Shown here one piece after another: positions 39,261 through 47,701 of a stretch of DNA of 64,000 bases. The notes under the pieces are model-generated. The model did no database searches, was not told the origin of the DNA, and was given only the letters and a program-made list of their open reading frames with translations. The number at the start of each line of letters is the position of its first letter. The first letter of the stretch is position 1. Location: contig NZ_CP133217.1 of the NCBI RefSeq assembly GCF_030930995.1, positions 4,082,001 through 4,146,000 of the forward strand. The letters are read 5' to 3'. Source of the stretch: Thiothrix subterranea (GTDB lineage: Bacteria; Pseudomonadota; Gammaproteobacteria; Thiotrichales; Thiotrichaceae). The translations under genes were made by a program, and so were the position numbers.

Positions 39261-40373
39261 ATGAGCCGATTTATCAATGAAAAAGACTATTTCCACGGCA
39301 AATCAGAATGCACGGGTATTTTGATCGTCAACTTAGGCACACCCGACAACCCCGACAAAGCCAGTTTACGGCGCTATTTGAAAGAATTCCTCTCTGATCC
39401 GCGTGTCGTGGAAATTCCACGCATTATCTGGAACGTCATCCTGCATGGCATTATCCTCAACACCCGTCCTGCTAAAAGTGCTGAAAAATACAAAACCGTG
39501 TGGACGGAAGACGGCTCACCACTAATGAGCATTTCGCTGCAACAACAAAAAACGCTGCAAAAAGAAATGGAAATCCGCTTCAAGGGGCCGGTAAAAATCG
39601 CACTAGCGATGCGCTACGGCAACCCCTCCATCCCTTCCACCTTGCTAAAGCTCAAGGAAGCCGGAGCACGACGGGTGCTGGTGTTACCGCTTTACCCCCA
39701 ATACTGCGCTGCCACCAACGCCACCACGTTTGACAAAGTATTCGACGAACTCAAACGCTGGCGCTGGATGCCCGAACTGCGTCTGGTGAATCACTATCAC
39801 GATCACCCCGGCTACATCAAAGCACTCGCTAACAGCGTACTGACCCACTGGGACAAGCACCCACGCGGGCAATTACTGGTCATGTCCTTCCACGGTATCC
39901 CCAAACGCAACCTCATGCTCGGCGACCCGTACCACTGCGAATGCCATAAAACCGCACGGTTGCTGGCGGCAGAACTCAACCTGCGCCCCAACGAATGGCG
40001 CGTCACCTTCCAATCACGTTTCGGCAAAGCGGAATGGCTGCAACCTTATACCGACAAAACCATGCAAGCCTTGCCCGCTGAAGGCATCAAACACGTTGAC
40101 GTGATTTGCCCCGGTTTTGCCGCCGACTGCCTCGAAACGCTGGAAGAAATCCGCGAAGAAAACCGCGAATATTTCCAACACGCGGGCGGGGAAACGTACC
40201 ACTACATCCCCGCGCTCAATGCCAACCCAGACCACATTCAGGCACTCGCTGATATTATTCAACAACACACCACTGGCTGGGCGGAAACCTCGGCGAATTG
40301 GTCAGAGGCGACACAACAGAAACAAGCCGAGCAAACCTTACAAAACGCTATAGCCAAAGGGGCAAAAAAATGA
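39261..40373 (+). CDS. hemH: Ferrochelatase
   Basis: Translation starts at ATG 39261 (MSRFINEKDYF), with AAAGGATGA upstream; the longer frame runs over the opposite gene. The product is about 370 residues with GILIVNLGTPDNPDKASLRR, VLVLPLYPQYCAATNATTF and the active-site SFHGIPKRNL histidine. It inserts ferrous iron into protoporphyrin IX, the last step of haem synthesis. It is the first gene of a three-gene operon with ATGA overlaps (hemH, CinA-like, LpxL-like). Confidence 0.96.
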   Translation: MSRFINEKDYFHGKSECTGILIVNLGTPDNPDKASLRRYLKEFLSDPRVVEIPRIIWNVILHGIILNTRPAKSAEKYKTVWTEDGSPLMSISLQQQKTLQKEMEIRFKGPVKIALAMRYGNPSIPSTLLKLKEAGARRVLVLPLYPQYCAATNATTFDKVFDELKRWRWMPELRLVNHYHDHPGYIKALANSVLTHWDKHPRGQLLVMSFHGIPKRNLMLGDPYHCECHKTARLLAAELNLRPNEWRVTFQSRFGKAEWLQPYTDKTMQALPAEGIKHVDVICPGFAADCLETLEEIREENREYFQHAGGETYHYIPALNANPDHIQALADIIQQHTTGWAETSANWSEATQQKQAEQTLQNAIAKGAKK

Positions 40374-41110
40374 AAGTCGGGCTAATCCTCATCGGTGACG
40401 AACTGCTCAGTGGTTTGCGCCAAGACAAACACCTGCCACAAGTCATGAGCTTCCTCAAAGCTCGCGGCTTAGCGCTGGCGTGGGTACGCATAATCGGCGA
40501 TGATTGGGATTTATTGCTGCAAACCTTGCGTGAAACCCTGCAAAGTGATGACATCGTGTTCAGTTTCGGCGGCATTGGTGCAACCCCCGACGATTTGACC
40601 CGTCAAGCAGCGGCGGCAGCGGCAGGTGTCAAACTCCTGCGCCACCCGCAAGCCGTTGCCCTGATCGAAGGGCGCTTCGGGGAAGAGGCTTATCCCAATC
40701 GCATTCGCATGAGCGAATTGCCTGACGGCGCAAGTTTGATTCCCAACTCAATTAACCAAATTCCCGGTTTCAAACTGCAACATCACCACTTTGTACCCGG
40801 TTTTCCCAACATGGCATGGCCGATGGTCGAGTGGGCGCTGGACACGTACTACGCACAGTATTTCGATACAACCCCACCTATTGAACAACGTTGGACACTG
40901 CATTCGGTGCAAGAAAGCGAACTGATTCCAATGATGGAAGAACTGCTCAGAACCTTTCCTGCCGTGCGCATTTCCAGTCTGCCGAGCACGGTTGAACGCC
41001 GCAAAATCGACTTCGGTATCAAAGGTCGCGCCGCCGATATCGCGCCTGCCGCTGCGTGGTTTGCGGCACGAATGCAAGCTGATAACATCGATTACGCACC
41101 GCAAACATGA
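40370..41110 (+). CDS. CinA N-domain / molybdopterin-binding-like protein
   Basis: This 246-residue protein has the MoCF/CinA N-terminal fold: KVGLILIGDELLSGLRQDKH, then VFSFGGIGATPDDLTRQA, the conserved GG-x-G-x-T-x-DD signature. It lacks the C-terminal CinA deamidase domain. Family members bind molybdopterin- or nucleotide-like ligands. It starts inside the hemH stop (ATGA) and ends inside the acyltransferase start, so it is co-translated with both. The role here is unknown. Confidence 0.85.
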   Translation: MKVGLILIGDELLSGLRQDKHLPQVMSFLKARGLALAWVRIIGDDWDLLLQTLRETLQSDDIVFSFGGIGATPDDLTRQAAAAAAGVKLLRHPQAVALIEGRFGEEAYPNRIRMSELPDGASLIPNSINQIPGFKLQHHHFVPGFPNMAWPMVEWALDTYYAQYFDTTPPIEQRWTLHSVQESELIPMMEELLRTFPAVRISSLPSTVERRKIDFGIKGRAADIAPAAAWFAARMQADNIDYAPQT

Positions 41111-42015
41111 CCTTTCCCCGCGACTTACTTGCTCCTCGACACTGGCTCACCTGGGCAGGTGTTGGAGCATTCTCAGGACTCGCTTGGCTGCCTTGGCAAG
41201 CCCGGTGCTGGCTAGGCAAACGCTTGGGCAACTGGATTTACCGCCACAATCGCAAACGCCGCGCAGTCGTGTTGAGCAATTTGCGATTGTGCTTCCCTGC
41301 ACTGACTGACACCCAACGTGAACAAATGGCGCAGAGCCATTTACAGGAATATGCCAGCGCCATGCTGGACTACAGCCTGTTGTTTTTTCGCGCCCGCAGT
41401 CATGTACAGCAACGCACCCGCATTAGTGGGCGTGAATACGTGGATCAAGCCATCGCTGCCGGACAGAATGTCATCCTGATGTTAGGGCATTCGGTGTGGC
41501 TAGAATTCGCGCCGGTTGCTATCGGGCAATATTATCGCGCTTACGGCTCATACAAACCGTTTCGCAATCCTGTCATCAACTGGCTGATTGCCCGCAGTCG
41601 CCTCCAAGATGTGGAATTCGTGGTGGCACGTGAAGAAGGCATGATGAAACTGATAAAAGCGCTGGAACCGGGGCGTTTAATGTTCTTTTTGCCGGATGAA
41701 GATCATGGCAGCAAACATTCCGTGTTCGCACCGTTTTTCAACGTACCAAAAGCCACGCTTACCACACCGGCTCGGCTGACGAAGTTGGGGAAGGCGGTTG
41801 CCTTACCGATCATGGCATTCTTTAATCCAGCTCATGGTGGTTATGAGATTGTCATCGGCAGTCCCTTGCCCGATTTCCCCGGTAAAGATGAAGCTCAGAA
41901 TGCGCAAATCCTGAACACAGGGCTACAAACACTCATCACAGAGCACCCTGAGCAATACATGTGGGTGCTCAAACTGTTCCGCACCCGCCCAGAAAATGAA
42001 CCGTCAGTCTATTAA
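41107..42015 (+). CDS. LpxL/HtrB-like lysophospholipid acyltransferase
   Basis: This 302-residue protein of the lipid A acyltransferase family has a single N-terminal membrane segment (about 17-35), the active-site HX4D/E motif in MLGHSVWLEF, and FLPDEDHGSKHSVFAPFF, which matches the lipid-binding region. These enzymes transfer a fatty acyl chain to lipid A precursors at the inner membrane. It is the last gene of the hemH operon and converges with sctJ, overlapping by 4 bp; it marks the edge of the T3SS locus. Confidence 0.92.
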   Translation: MTFPRDLLAPRHWLTWAGVGAFSGLAWLPWQARCWLGKRLGNWIYRHNRKRRAVVLSNLRLCFPALTDTQREQMAQSHLQEYASAMLDYSLLFFRARSHVQQRTRISGREYVDQAIAAGQNVILMLGHSVWLEFAPVAIGQYYRAYGSYKPFRNPVINWLIARSRLQDVEFVVAREEGMMKLIKALEPGRLMFFLPDEDHGSKHSVFAPFFNVPKATLTTPARLTKLGKAVALPIMAFFNPAHGGYEIVIGSPLPDFPGKDEAQNAQILNTGLQTLITEHPEQYMWVLKLFRTRPENEPSVY

Positions 42016-42608
42016 TTGGTTGCCGAAAACTGCGCCGGAACCATCACCACGGACACTTTATCGTAAGTCAAACCTTCAATGCTTTTCTCAACGATCAACT
42101 TAATGTCTGATTTCATGTCTTCCAAACGGTAAGCAGGATTGTATTTGATGAAAACCGAAGCAGAAGATGGCTTGACTTCCTTATCAATCGGATTATTTTC
42201 AGGCAATACCACGTGTACTCGTGCCACTAACACACCGTCAATTTGCGATAGGGTTTCTTGCACACTTTGCGATAAGGCGAAAATAAAACGGGTACGCTCT
42301 TCCAGTGGGGAAGAAATCAACCCTTCTTTTTTGAATAACTCGCCGACTGTCGCAATTTTTTCTTTTGGATAACCGTGTTGCTTCAGAAGTTGCACTGCTT
42401 GGGGAATTTTCGACTTTTCCACGTGTAAAAAATAAGTGCCTGCTTTCTTATCGAAGATCTTTTCGGAGTCTATTTTGTTATTTAACAGAATTGATAACAT
42501 TGAATTAGCATCATTTTCTGCCAAATTACTGTACAGTTCCGTTTTGCAACCGGTGAGGAGCAGTAGTGTCACGACAATAGCAATACGTCGAAGCTTTTTA
42601 TTTATCAT
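42012..42608 (-). CDS. sctJ: T3SS inner-ring lipoprotein SctJ, lacking C-terminal TM
   Basis: Translation starts at ATG 42608 (MINKKLRR); a longer frame begins at 42638. The product is 198 residues with signal and lipobox LLLLTGC (Cys21), a first ring-building domain (NDANSMLSILLNNKI, VEKSKIPQAVQLLKQHGYP) and a second (DGVLVARVHVVLPENNP, ASVFIKYNPAY). It forms the inner MS ring of the injectisome. Family members are usually 240-270 residues and end with a membrane helix; here the protein stops soon after SVVMVPAQF, with none. This is either a real variant or a truncation at the edge of the locus. Confidence 0.92.
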   Translation of the reverse strand: MINKKLRRIAIVVTLLLLTGCKTELYSNLAENDANSMLSILLNNKIDSEKIFDKKAGTYFLHVEKSKIPQAVQLLKQHGYPKEKIATVGELFKKEGLISSPLEERTRFIFALSQSVQETLSQIDGVLVARVHVVLPENNPIDKEVKPSSASVFIKYNPAYRLEDMKSDIKLIVEKSIEGLTYDKVSVVMVPAQFSATN

Positions 42609-42650
42609 TATCGTATATTCCCGACTTATAGCAACCAATATTGATATGAA

Positions 42651-43202
42651 TCAACCTGCTTGGAATAATGTTTTAAAACCTTGAGAGACTTGTCCCACAG
42701 CAGAAATCACAATATTCATTTTACCCATCCACATCTGCGACTTAATTCCCCACTGGCTTAGAACATGGTTATATTCGCTAGAAGCTAAAAGGCTTTCTGC
42801 TGATGCTTTTGTGGACTCTTCAATTTGCTTAATAAGATTGTCACTTTTACCGACTTCAGGGTAACTACGTGTCTCATTATTGCCACTAATTGCCTGTTTT
42901 TCAGCAAGATAATCTGAAAATTTAGGCATCGTAGACATTTGTGACATCATACCATGATAAGACTGATCAATTTCTCCTATTTTATTCAACATAACCCGTT
43001 TAAAATCAAATGAATCAGTCGTAACCGGCTCTCGGATCTGTAAGATAGGCGTATCTCGCATAGAAGCCGAACCGATATCATTATGACTTCGAGTTAGAAT
43101 ATTTTCTAAACGCATCACATCATTCGCGGGTGGAGCGGGTAACTGCTGCTGCAAGTTCCCCGTCTGCATCACTGGATTAATTAACGTAGTCGCATCAAAC
43201 AT
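42651..43202 (-). CDS. sctI: T3SS inner rod protein SctI
   Basis: This 183-residue protein has the C-terminal pattern of YscI/PrgJ/HrpB rods: SEYNHVLSQWGIKSQMWMGK then IVISAVGQVSQGFKTLF, a helix with the conserved Lys and Phe residues. The N-terminal 100 residues are low-complexity and polar. SctI forms the rod between the export gate and the needle and is itself secreted. Position between the sctG-like chaperone and sctJ agrees with the Yersinia order. It is slightly longer than typical (YscI 115). Confidence 0.8.
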   Translation of the reverse strand: MFDATTLINPVMQTGNLQQQLPAPPANDVMRLENILTRSHNDIGSASMRDTPILQIREPVTTDSFDFKRVMLNKIGEIDQSYHGMMSQMSTMPKFSDYLAEKQAISGNNETRSYPEVGKSDNLIKQIEESTKASAESLLASSEYNHVLSQWGIKSQMWMGKMNIVISAVGQVSQGFKTLFQAG

Positions 43203-43214
43203 AATCCCAAACCT

Positions 43215-43580
43215 TTAAGTGTTAAGGTAAGCAGCGGCAATACTGCTTTCATCTTTATTGCCTTTTCTCACCACCTCTTCAAATAGCTCTCTAGCTTCTG
43301 CTTTTTCACCTTTTTGGTTTAAAGCAATTCCCAGAAAACATTTAGCACTCATATGATCCGACTCTTTCGCTAATACATCATCTCGCAATATATGGATAGC
43401 CTGATCATAATGACCTGCGTAAATTTTTGAGATAGCCACGCCCATCTTTATGGGTGTTTGCTCAACCCCGATTGCATTCACGCCTTCCATAATTGTCTGG
43501 GAACGCTGAATATCACCACCAAAACAGGCCATGTAACCAACTTGTGAGATTATTTGAAGTAATTCGACGCTTGCTTGCAT
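43215..43580 (-). CDS. sctG: T3SS needle chaperone-like TPR protein SctG
   Basis: This 121-residue helical protein has TPR-like repeats (YAGHYDQAIHILRDDVLAKE, then SAKCFLGIALNQKGEKAEAR, then LFEEVV). Size and fold match YscG/PscG, which with the SctE-type protein holds the needle subunit soluble in the cytosol. It lies directly after the needle-like gene. The assignment is by fold plus gene order. Confidence 0.75.
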   Translation of the reverse strand: MQASVELLQIISQVGYMACFGGDIQRSQTIMEGVNAIGVEQTPIKMGVAISKIYAGHYDQAIHILRDDVLAKESDHMSAKCFLGIALNQKGEKAEARELFEEVVRKGNKDESSIAAAYLNT

Positions 43581-43594
43581 ATTTTTATCCTAAC

Positions 43595-43622
43595 AATGGC
43601 ATCATATAAACATGATGCCATT
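43595..43622. promoter_or_regulatory. Stem-loop between the needle-like gene and sctG
   Basis: Perfect 11-bp arms AATGGCATCAT / ATGATGCCATT enclose a 6-base loop. No T-run follows on the coding strand, so it is more likely an mRNA stabiliser, processing site or attenuator after sctF than a full terminator. It would allow the needle gene to be expressed above its neighbours. Confidence 0.55.
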
Positions 43623-43694
43623 GATTATTTATTGGAAAATCATCTTGGGATGATAATTAACTAATTACCATTTAGATAAAGTATAACCAATTAA

Positions 43695-43901
43695 TTAACG
43701 GGCAATTGATTGACCAATTGTTTGTGCCATCGTCTTCAGACCAGCCATTGCATCAGAGTTCATCTGATCTTGCATACGCGCTGACTGTGCGGCAACACCG
43801 GCATTAGTCAATTGGCGGTTGCTCTGCATTTGAGTATTTAATAAATTAACACTCTCTTGAGTTGCAGTTTGAATCGAAGCGGCTGCTGTAGTTGCATCCA
43901 T
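43695..43901 (-). CDS. sctF: Putative T3SS needle protein SctF
   Basis: The start at 43901 has AGGAGA 7 bp upstream; an ATG at 43907 is too close to it. The product is 68 residues with no Cys or Trp, all helical (ESVNLLNTQMQSNRQLTNAG, then AMAGLKTMAQTIGQSIAR). The C-terminal helix (Lys then Ile-x-x-Ser/Gln) is like the end of YscF and MxiH, and the size and place (between sctE and sctG) fit a needle subunit. Identity to known needles is low, so this call rests on synteny. Confidence 0.55.
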   Translation of the reverse strand: MDATTAAASIQTATQESVNLLNTQMQSNRQLTNAGVAAQSARMQDQMNSDAMAGLKTMAQTIGQSIAR

Positions 43902-44025
43902 TGTCATATCTCCTAAAAATTAATCGTCCATAAAAATAAATCCCCGGTGAAATACCACCAAACGCAGGGAATTCTTAACTTCCTGTTACACATTGCGTTC
44001 CATGCTCGCTTTTGAACCAACCCTA

Positions 44026-44238
44026 CTAGTGGGTTTGCGTCCAAAACTGGTCAACGACCTCGCAACTGGCTTCTAATGCCAGCAAAAAGCTATTTAGTTT
44101 TTCGTATTCATCAGGGGAAACCCCTTGGTTCAGTTCAGAGCGAACGTCCGAAGCTGCTTGGTTAAACTTATCCAGAAGCTCATTTTTATACATACCTGAC
44201 ACATCATTTTTGAGGTTCTGCTCGATTTGCAGCATCAT
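44026..44238 (-). CDS. sctE: T3SS co-chaperone SctE (YscE-like)
   Basis: This 70-residue protein matches YscE/PscE (66 residues) in size: LQIEQNLKNDV, LLDKFNQAASDVRSEL, DEYEKLNSFLLALEASCEV, a helical hairpin. YscE pairs with YscG to hold the needle protein. The gene overlaps the sctD 3' end by 35 bp and precedes the needle-like gene, as in Yersinia. A second ATG at 44235 is also possible; GGGGAG lies upstream. Confidence 0.65.
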   Translation of the reverse strand: MMLQIEQNLKNDVSGMYKNELLDKFNQAASDVRSELNQGVSPDEYEKLNSFLLALEASCEVVDQFWTQTH

Positions 44239-45583
44239 CTAATCTCCCCTTGTCTATACCGTAATAAAAAGGAATATCCATCCCGTTGTTAGTCAATACC
44301 ACATGATCGGGCTTAATAGACTTTACGAAGTACTTTTCGCCAAGTGCCGACCCTTCCATGTACTTTTTACCATCTTTCGCAACCAGAAACGGTACTTTGC
44401 CAACGCTGACACTGCGTATCGCCAAGCTAATACGGTCGCGTATATCAGTGACATTGAGCACAATTGCGGGACCATCACCCTGTATGCCAATGAATTCCTG
44501 CCGCAAATCTTTTAATTTTTCAATTTCCGACTGCGTTAACTCGCCCTTAACTATAACGCTCTTGCCGTCTGTTGTAGCGGTGATGCGGCTAGACAGTCCT
44601 TTTTTCTCGATGAACTGCACAAAAGACGCTAGATAACCGTCCAGCGATTGAAAATCAGCCTCGCCAACGGTACGAATACCCCCAACATCATTGAGGATAG
44701 TGGTTTTGACACGCTCCCAATCGGCGTTTTTAGTGACGAAACCTTGGGCAACCAAAATCCCTTCAGTCGCGCCAGGCTTGAAGTTGACACCCGGCTGCCC
44801 CATCGCACGGGCAATCATATTGGCACTATTCGCCATCTCATCTTGAGCCCAGACATACACATTGGCTTTGATGCCCGCATCCTGAATCTTACCCATAATG
44901 GCGTTGCGTTCTTCAACCGTATCGGTGTAACCACGCAAACTAACCGAACCATCCGCCTCATTCACCAGACTGAAATTCTGTTGTCCTAAGGTTTGCAACA
45001 AAACCGCCGCCTGTTGCTCCCCCGAATCGCGCAAGCCCAGCGTTTCCAAAAAACGGTTGAACTGCGGTGCCCAATAAATCAGGTTAGCCAGGAACAATAA
45101 ACCCAAGCCCAAGAGCAACCAAGTCTTGCCGCTCATGCCTTTTTTAGCGGACACCTTAGCGGCTGGCGATTTTTTCTGTTGGGGCAGAACATGACTACCC
45201 TTAGCAACAGAAGCAGCAGCATGTTTAGCAGCACCGACCTCAGGTGGTGTTTGCGATTGAGTACGCGGATCAGATACCCGACTATCAGTCACTAAAAATT
45301 CAACATTACCCAACCTCACCCTCTGATAAGGCTGCAATTCAATGCTTTCAGCGGTAATCTCTTGCGCCTCAACCAATACCGGGCGAGCCAACGGTTGCAA
45401 CGTAATCGACCCCGGTGTGATCAATAACTGGATGTGCTGATCCGCAATATTGTCGTCATGCAAAATAATGTCGCTGGTCATGGAACGCCCAATGACCACG
45501 CTCCCGCTCCTTAAGCGAACCGACGCACCACTGTTAATGCCACTGAGGACTTTAAGGATAAATGAGGTATGTTGACTTGCCAT
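44204..45583 (-). CDS. sctD: T3SS inner-membrane ring protein SctD
   Basis: This 459-residue protein has an N-terminal FHA-like domain (residues 5-100, SVVIGRSMTSDIILHDDN), a flexible linker with AAASVAKGSHVLPQQKK, one membrane helix at 153-172 (TWLLLGLGLLFLANLIYWA), then about 280 periplasmic residues with repeated BON-like ring domains (FSLVNEADGSVSLRGYTD; SSRITATTDGKSVIVKGEL). It is the outer ring of the inner-membrane base and contacts the secretin and the sorting platform. Its start codon abuts the sctC stop. Confidence 0.92.
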   Translation of the reverse strand: MASQHTSFILKVLSGINSGASVRLRSGSVVIGRSMTSDIILHDDNIADQHIQLLITPGSITLQPLARPVLVEAQEITAESIELQPYQRVRLGNVEFLVTDSRVSDPRTQSQTPPEVGAAKHAAASVAKGSHVLPQQKKSPAAKVSAKKGMSGKTWLLLGLGLLFLANLIYWAPQFNRFLETLGLRDSGEQQAAVLLQTLGQQNFSLVNEADGSVSLRGYTDTVEERNAIMGKIQDAGIKANVYVWAQDEMANSANMIARAMGQPGVNFKPGATEGILVAQGFVTKNADWERVKTTILNDVGGIRTVGEADFQSLDGYLASFVQFIEKKGLSSRITATTDGKSVIVKGELTQSEIEKLKDLRQEFIGIQGDGPAIVLNVTDIRDRISLAIRSVSVGKVPFLVAKDGKKYMEGSALGEKYFVKSIKPDHVVLTNNGMDIPFYYGIDKGRLDDAANRAEPQK

Positions 45584-46261
45584 TTACTCGGCCTGTTTCT
45601 TATTTTTAACGACGTCCACCACATCAAAGCCCGGAAATTTCTCATCCGTCTTGACGTCAAATTCAGCACCCATACCACCCACTGGATCTTCAGAGCTGTA
45701 ATTCACTACGCCATCTTTATCTTTCCAGCGGTACACTTGTCGCCTTGCGAGATTTTGCGTGTCCATTACCTTGGCCATATCCAGCACCGTGCTCACAAAA
45801 CGTTCGGGGCCAGTCAGATAAATAATGTTATCGACTTCCGACACTTTCCACTGAAACCGCTCTTCCAACACTTCCAGCCGCTTTAAGGCATTCGTGAACT
45901 CTTGCGGTGACATTTTTTGCATACTCACACTCGCCGATTGCACTTCTTCTTCCTTGTAAACAAACAGCGCTTCTTTGTCGTAGTACCAGATCAACCCATA
46001 GTTTTTAACCAGCTCATTGAAAATATCCTGAGGCTTCCGATTCTGGAGATGCAAACTGACCACCTCTTTAACCTTAGGGCTAACCACGATGGGCAAATCC
46101 TGTAGTGATGCCAATGTTTTCAACAACTCTGGCAGGGGTTCCTGATCCGAGAAGTGCGAATAGTTATCCGTTTTCCAGGGCACTGGTGCTGCTATAGCGT
46201 GACTGCCCAACAACAGCAGCGATACAATAGCCCATCGAAACGTGAAGAATGTGTCATGCAT
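45584..46261 (-). CDS. sctC: Secretin-less SctC: N0/N1 domains with DUF4124-like tail
   Basis: Translation starts at ATG 46261, with GGGGGA 10 bp upstream. The product is 225 residues. Residues 1-25 are a signal peptide (SLLLLGSHAIAA). Residues 28-170 match the SctC N0 and N1 domains (PLPELLKTLASLQDLPIVVS; YGLIWYYDKEALFVYKEEE; ERFQWKVSEVDNIIYLTGP). The pore-forming secretin domain of usual 500-700-residue SctC is absent. Instead QVYRWKDKDGVVNYSSED (175-192) matches the DUF4124 domain, then a 30-residue tail. The protein could form a periplasmic ring but no outer-membrane channel. Confidence 0.92.
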   Translation of the reverse strand: MHDTFFTFRWAIVSLLLLGSHAIAAPVPWKTDNYSHFSDQEPLPELLKTLASLQDLPIVVSPKVKEVVSLHLQNRKPQDIFNELVKNYGLIWYYDKEALFVYKEEEVQSASVSMQKMSPQEFTNALKRLEVLEERFQWKVSEVDNIIYLTGPERFVSTVLDMAKVMDTQNLARRQVYRWKDKDGVVNYSSEDPVGGMGAEFDVKTDEKFPGFDVVDVVKNKKQAE

Positions 46262-46510
46262 AGCCAAGCAATCCCCCGGCAAATATAAACAAACCTGAAT
46301 CTATCCTGTTGCTTGCTAATATTCACGCCGAAGAAGATAAACCGTATCAGAAACCCTACCCAATGGAACAAGCCCACAGGCAACGCTTCGGGATTATCCG
46401 CCAGAACAGCCCACTTATCCGCTCCTCTCCCGCCCCAAAGCCCTCTAATGATTACACTAACCCCCTTCAGACTGATCATCTCACCTAACATTCCACGGGA
46501 AGAGCGCAGA

Positions 46511-47569
46511 ATGCCCACCATAATATCACCGCCAAGCCAACCAAGCTGGAATCCTGCTACGCTGTCATCAACCAGCAATACAGGTCAACAAACAGTAGCC
46601 AGCACAAGAACAGCCAATATCCTAAGCAACAACTGGATCGCGCAACTATTGCCTTTGATTGCCGGATTGCTACAGCAAATCATGCAACAGCAACAAAACT
46701 CGACCGAAACTAACACACCAGCGCCCGTGGTCAACTCACCGACAATAGAAGAACGCTACGACCAGCGCTTCCGTGACAATATGGTAAAAACGGCAGAGTC
46801 TCTGGGTGAGGGCTGGACATTCACCGAAGATTTAGTGCAAATCAAAGACGGCAAACTAACTCAGCCAGAAACCCGCTCTTACACCGCCATCAACGGACAA
46901 CCAGCCACAGAAACTGTGCTGGAACGCAATAATTATTGGGAGGTTGTCCAACGCGGCAACAACCGCTATTTGCTCATGCGAGAAACCGATAATTCAGGTC
47001 AGGCAGTCAAGCCCTCTGATGCCATTAATGACGTTTTCAATAATCGTCAAAACTATGCCTTTGACTGCGCCAGCCCCATGCGCCTGCTCAACCTGAAAGC
47101 CACCCTAGACACTATCGGCGCTGACGATTTCGATAATAAAGCAGGCCGCTTACAAATATCCTCTTGGCACGACCAGCATGATAGCTCCGGCTTTGATGGC
47201 GGTTTTACTACCAAAGTTCGTACCGCGCAAGCGGGCGAAATCACCGTCGATGGCGTCAGCAATCTGCAAGGTGAAACCGCTTTATTCGACCCCGCTAAAG
47301 GCGACACCCTGATTCCCGGTGGGGCTTATTATTTTGACTTACCCGGCGACAAGCAATCGTCATCGCAAGGCTGGAATGCGGTTTATTTAGGGCGCAATGA
47401 CGACGGCTCTTACCGTTTCTGGAGTTCCAGTATCGGCAATGTCAATGTCACGTTTGGTGATAACAACTGGCTTCCTCAAGGCAACTTCAAAGGTTATTAC
47501 CTAGGGGCTGTCAACGTAAATCCGAACATTGCACGGCTGCAAAACTGGGATATAAACCGTTCAATCTGA
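46511..47569 (+). CDS. Transglutaminase-like (Tgl) protein, candidate T3SS substrate
   Basis: The start at ATG 46511 (MPTIISPPSQ) is preferred over the frame's earliest start at 46313. The product is 352 residues. Residues 1-40 are Ser/Thr/Pro/Asn-rich and disordered, like a T3SS secretion signal; 41-60 are hydrophobic. Residues 140-300 match Bacillus protein-glutamine gamma-glutamyltransferase: NYWEVV, KPSDAINDVF, YAFDCASPM (Cys186), TLDTIGADDF, ISSWHDQHD and GGAYYFDLPG. The glutamate before the Tgl cysteine is Asp185 here, and the histidine in the Tgl AHG motif aligns with Ser, so activity is uncertain. It lies between the divergent T3SS arms. Confidence 0.7.
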   Translation: MPTIISPPSQPSWNPATLSSTSNTGQQTVASTRTANILSNNWIAQLLPLIAGLLQQIMQQQQNSTETNTPAPVVNSPTIEERYDQRFRDNMVKTAESLGEGWTFTEDLVQIKDGKLTQPETRSYTAINGQPATETVLERNNYWEVVQRGNNRYLLMRETDNSGQAVKPSDAINDVFNNRQNYAFDCASPMRLLNLKATLDTIGADDFDNKAGRLQISSWHDQHDSSGFDGGFTTKVRTAQAGEITVDGVSNLQGETALFDPAKGDTLIPGGAYYFDLPGDKQSSSQGWNAVYLGRNDDGSYRFWSSSIGNVNVTFGDNNWLPQGNFKGYYLGAVNVNPNIARLQNWDINRSI

Positions 47570-47701
47570 GATTGAGACCGTATGGCTAAAGAAGATTGAA
47601 CTTTGCAAAGCTTAGCGGCAGACTGACATGAGTATTGCACGTTTTCAGTCATAAACTACGCCTTGCTGTGTTTGCGAACAGCAATCAGGATAATAACCAT
47701 A

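Noticed and set aside
46262-46510. HrpL-type (hrp box) or other T3SS promoter between sctC and the transglutaminase-like gene
   Set aside because: No GGAACC-N15/16-CCAC pattern or other regulator motif could be recognised in the divergent region.
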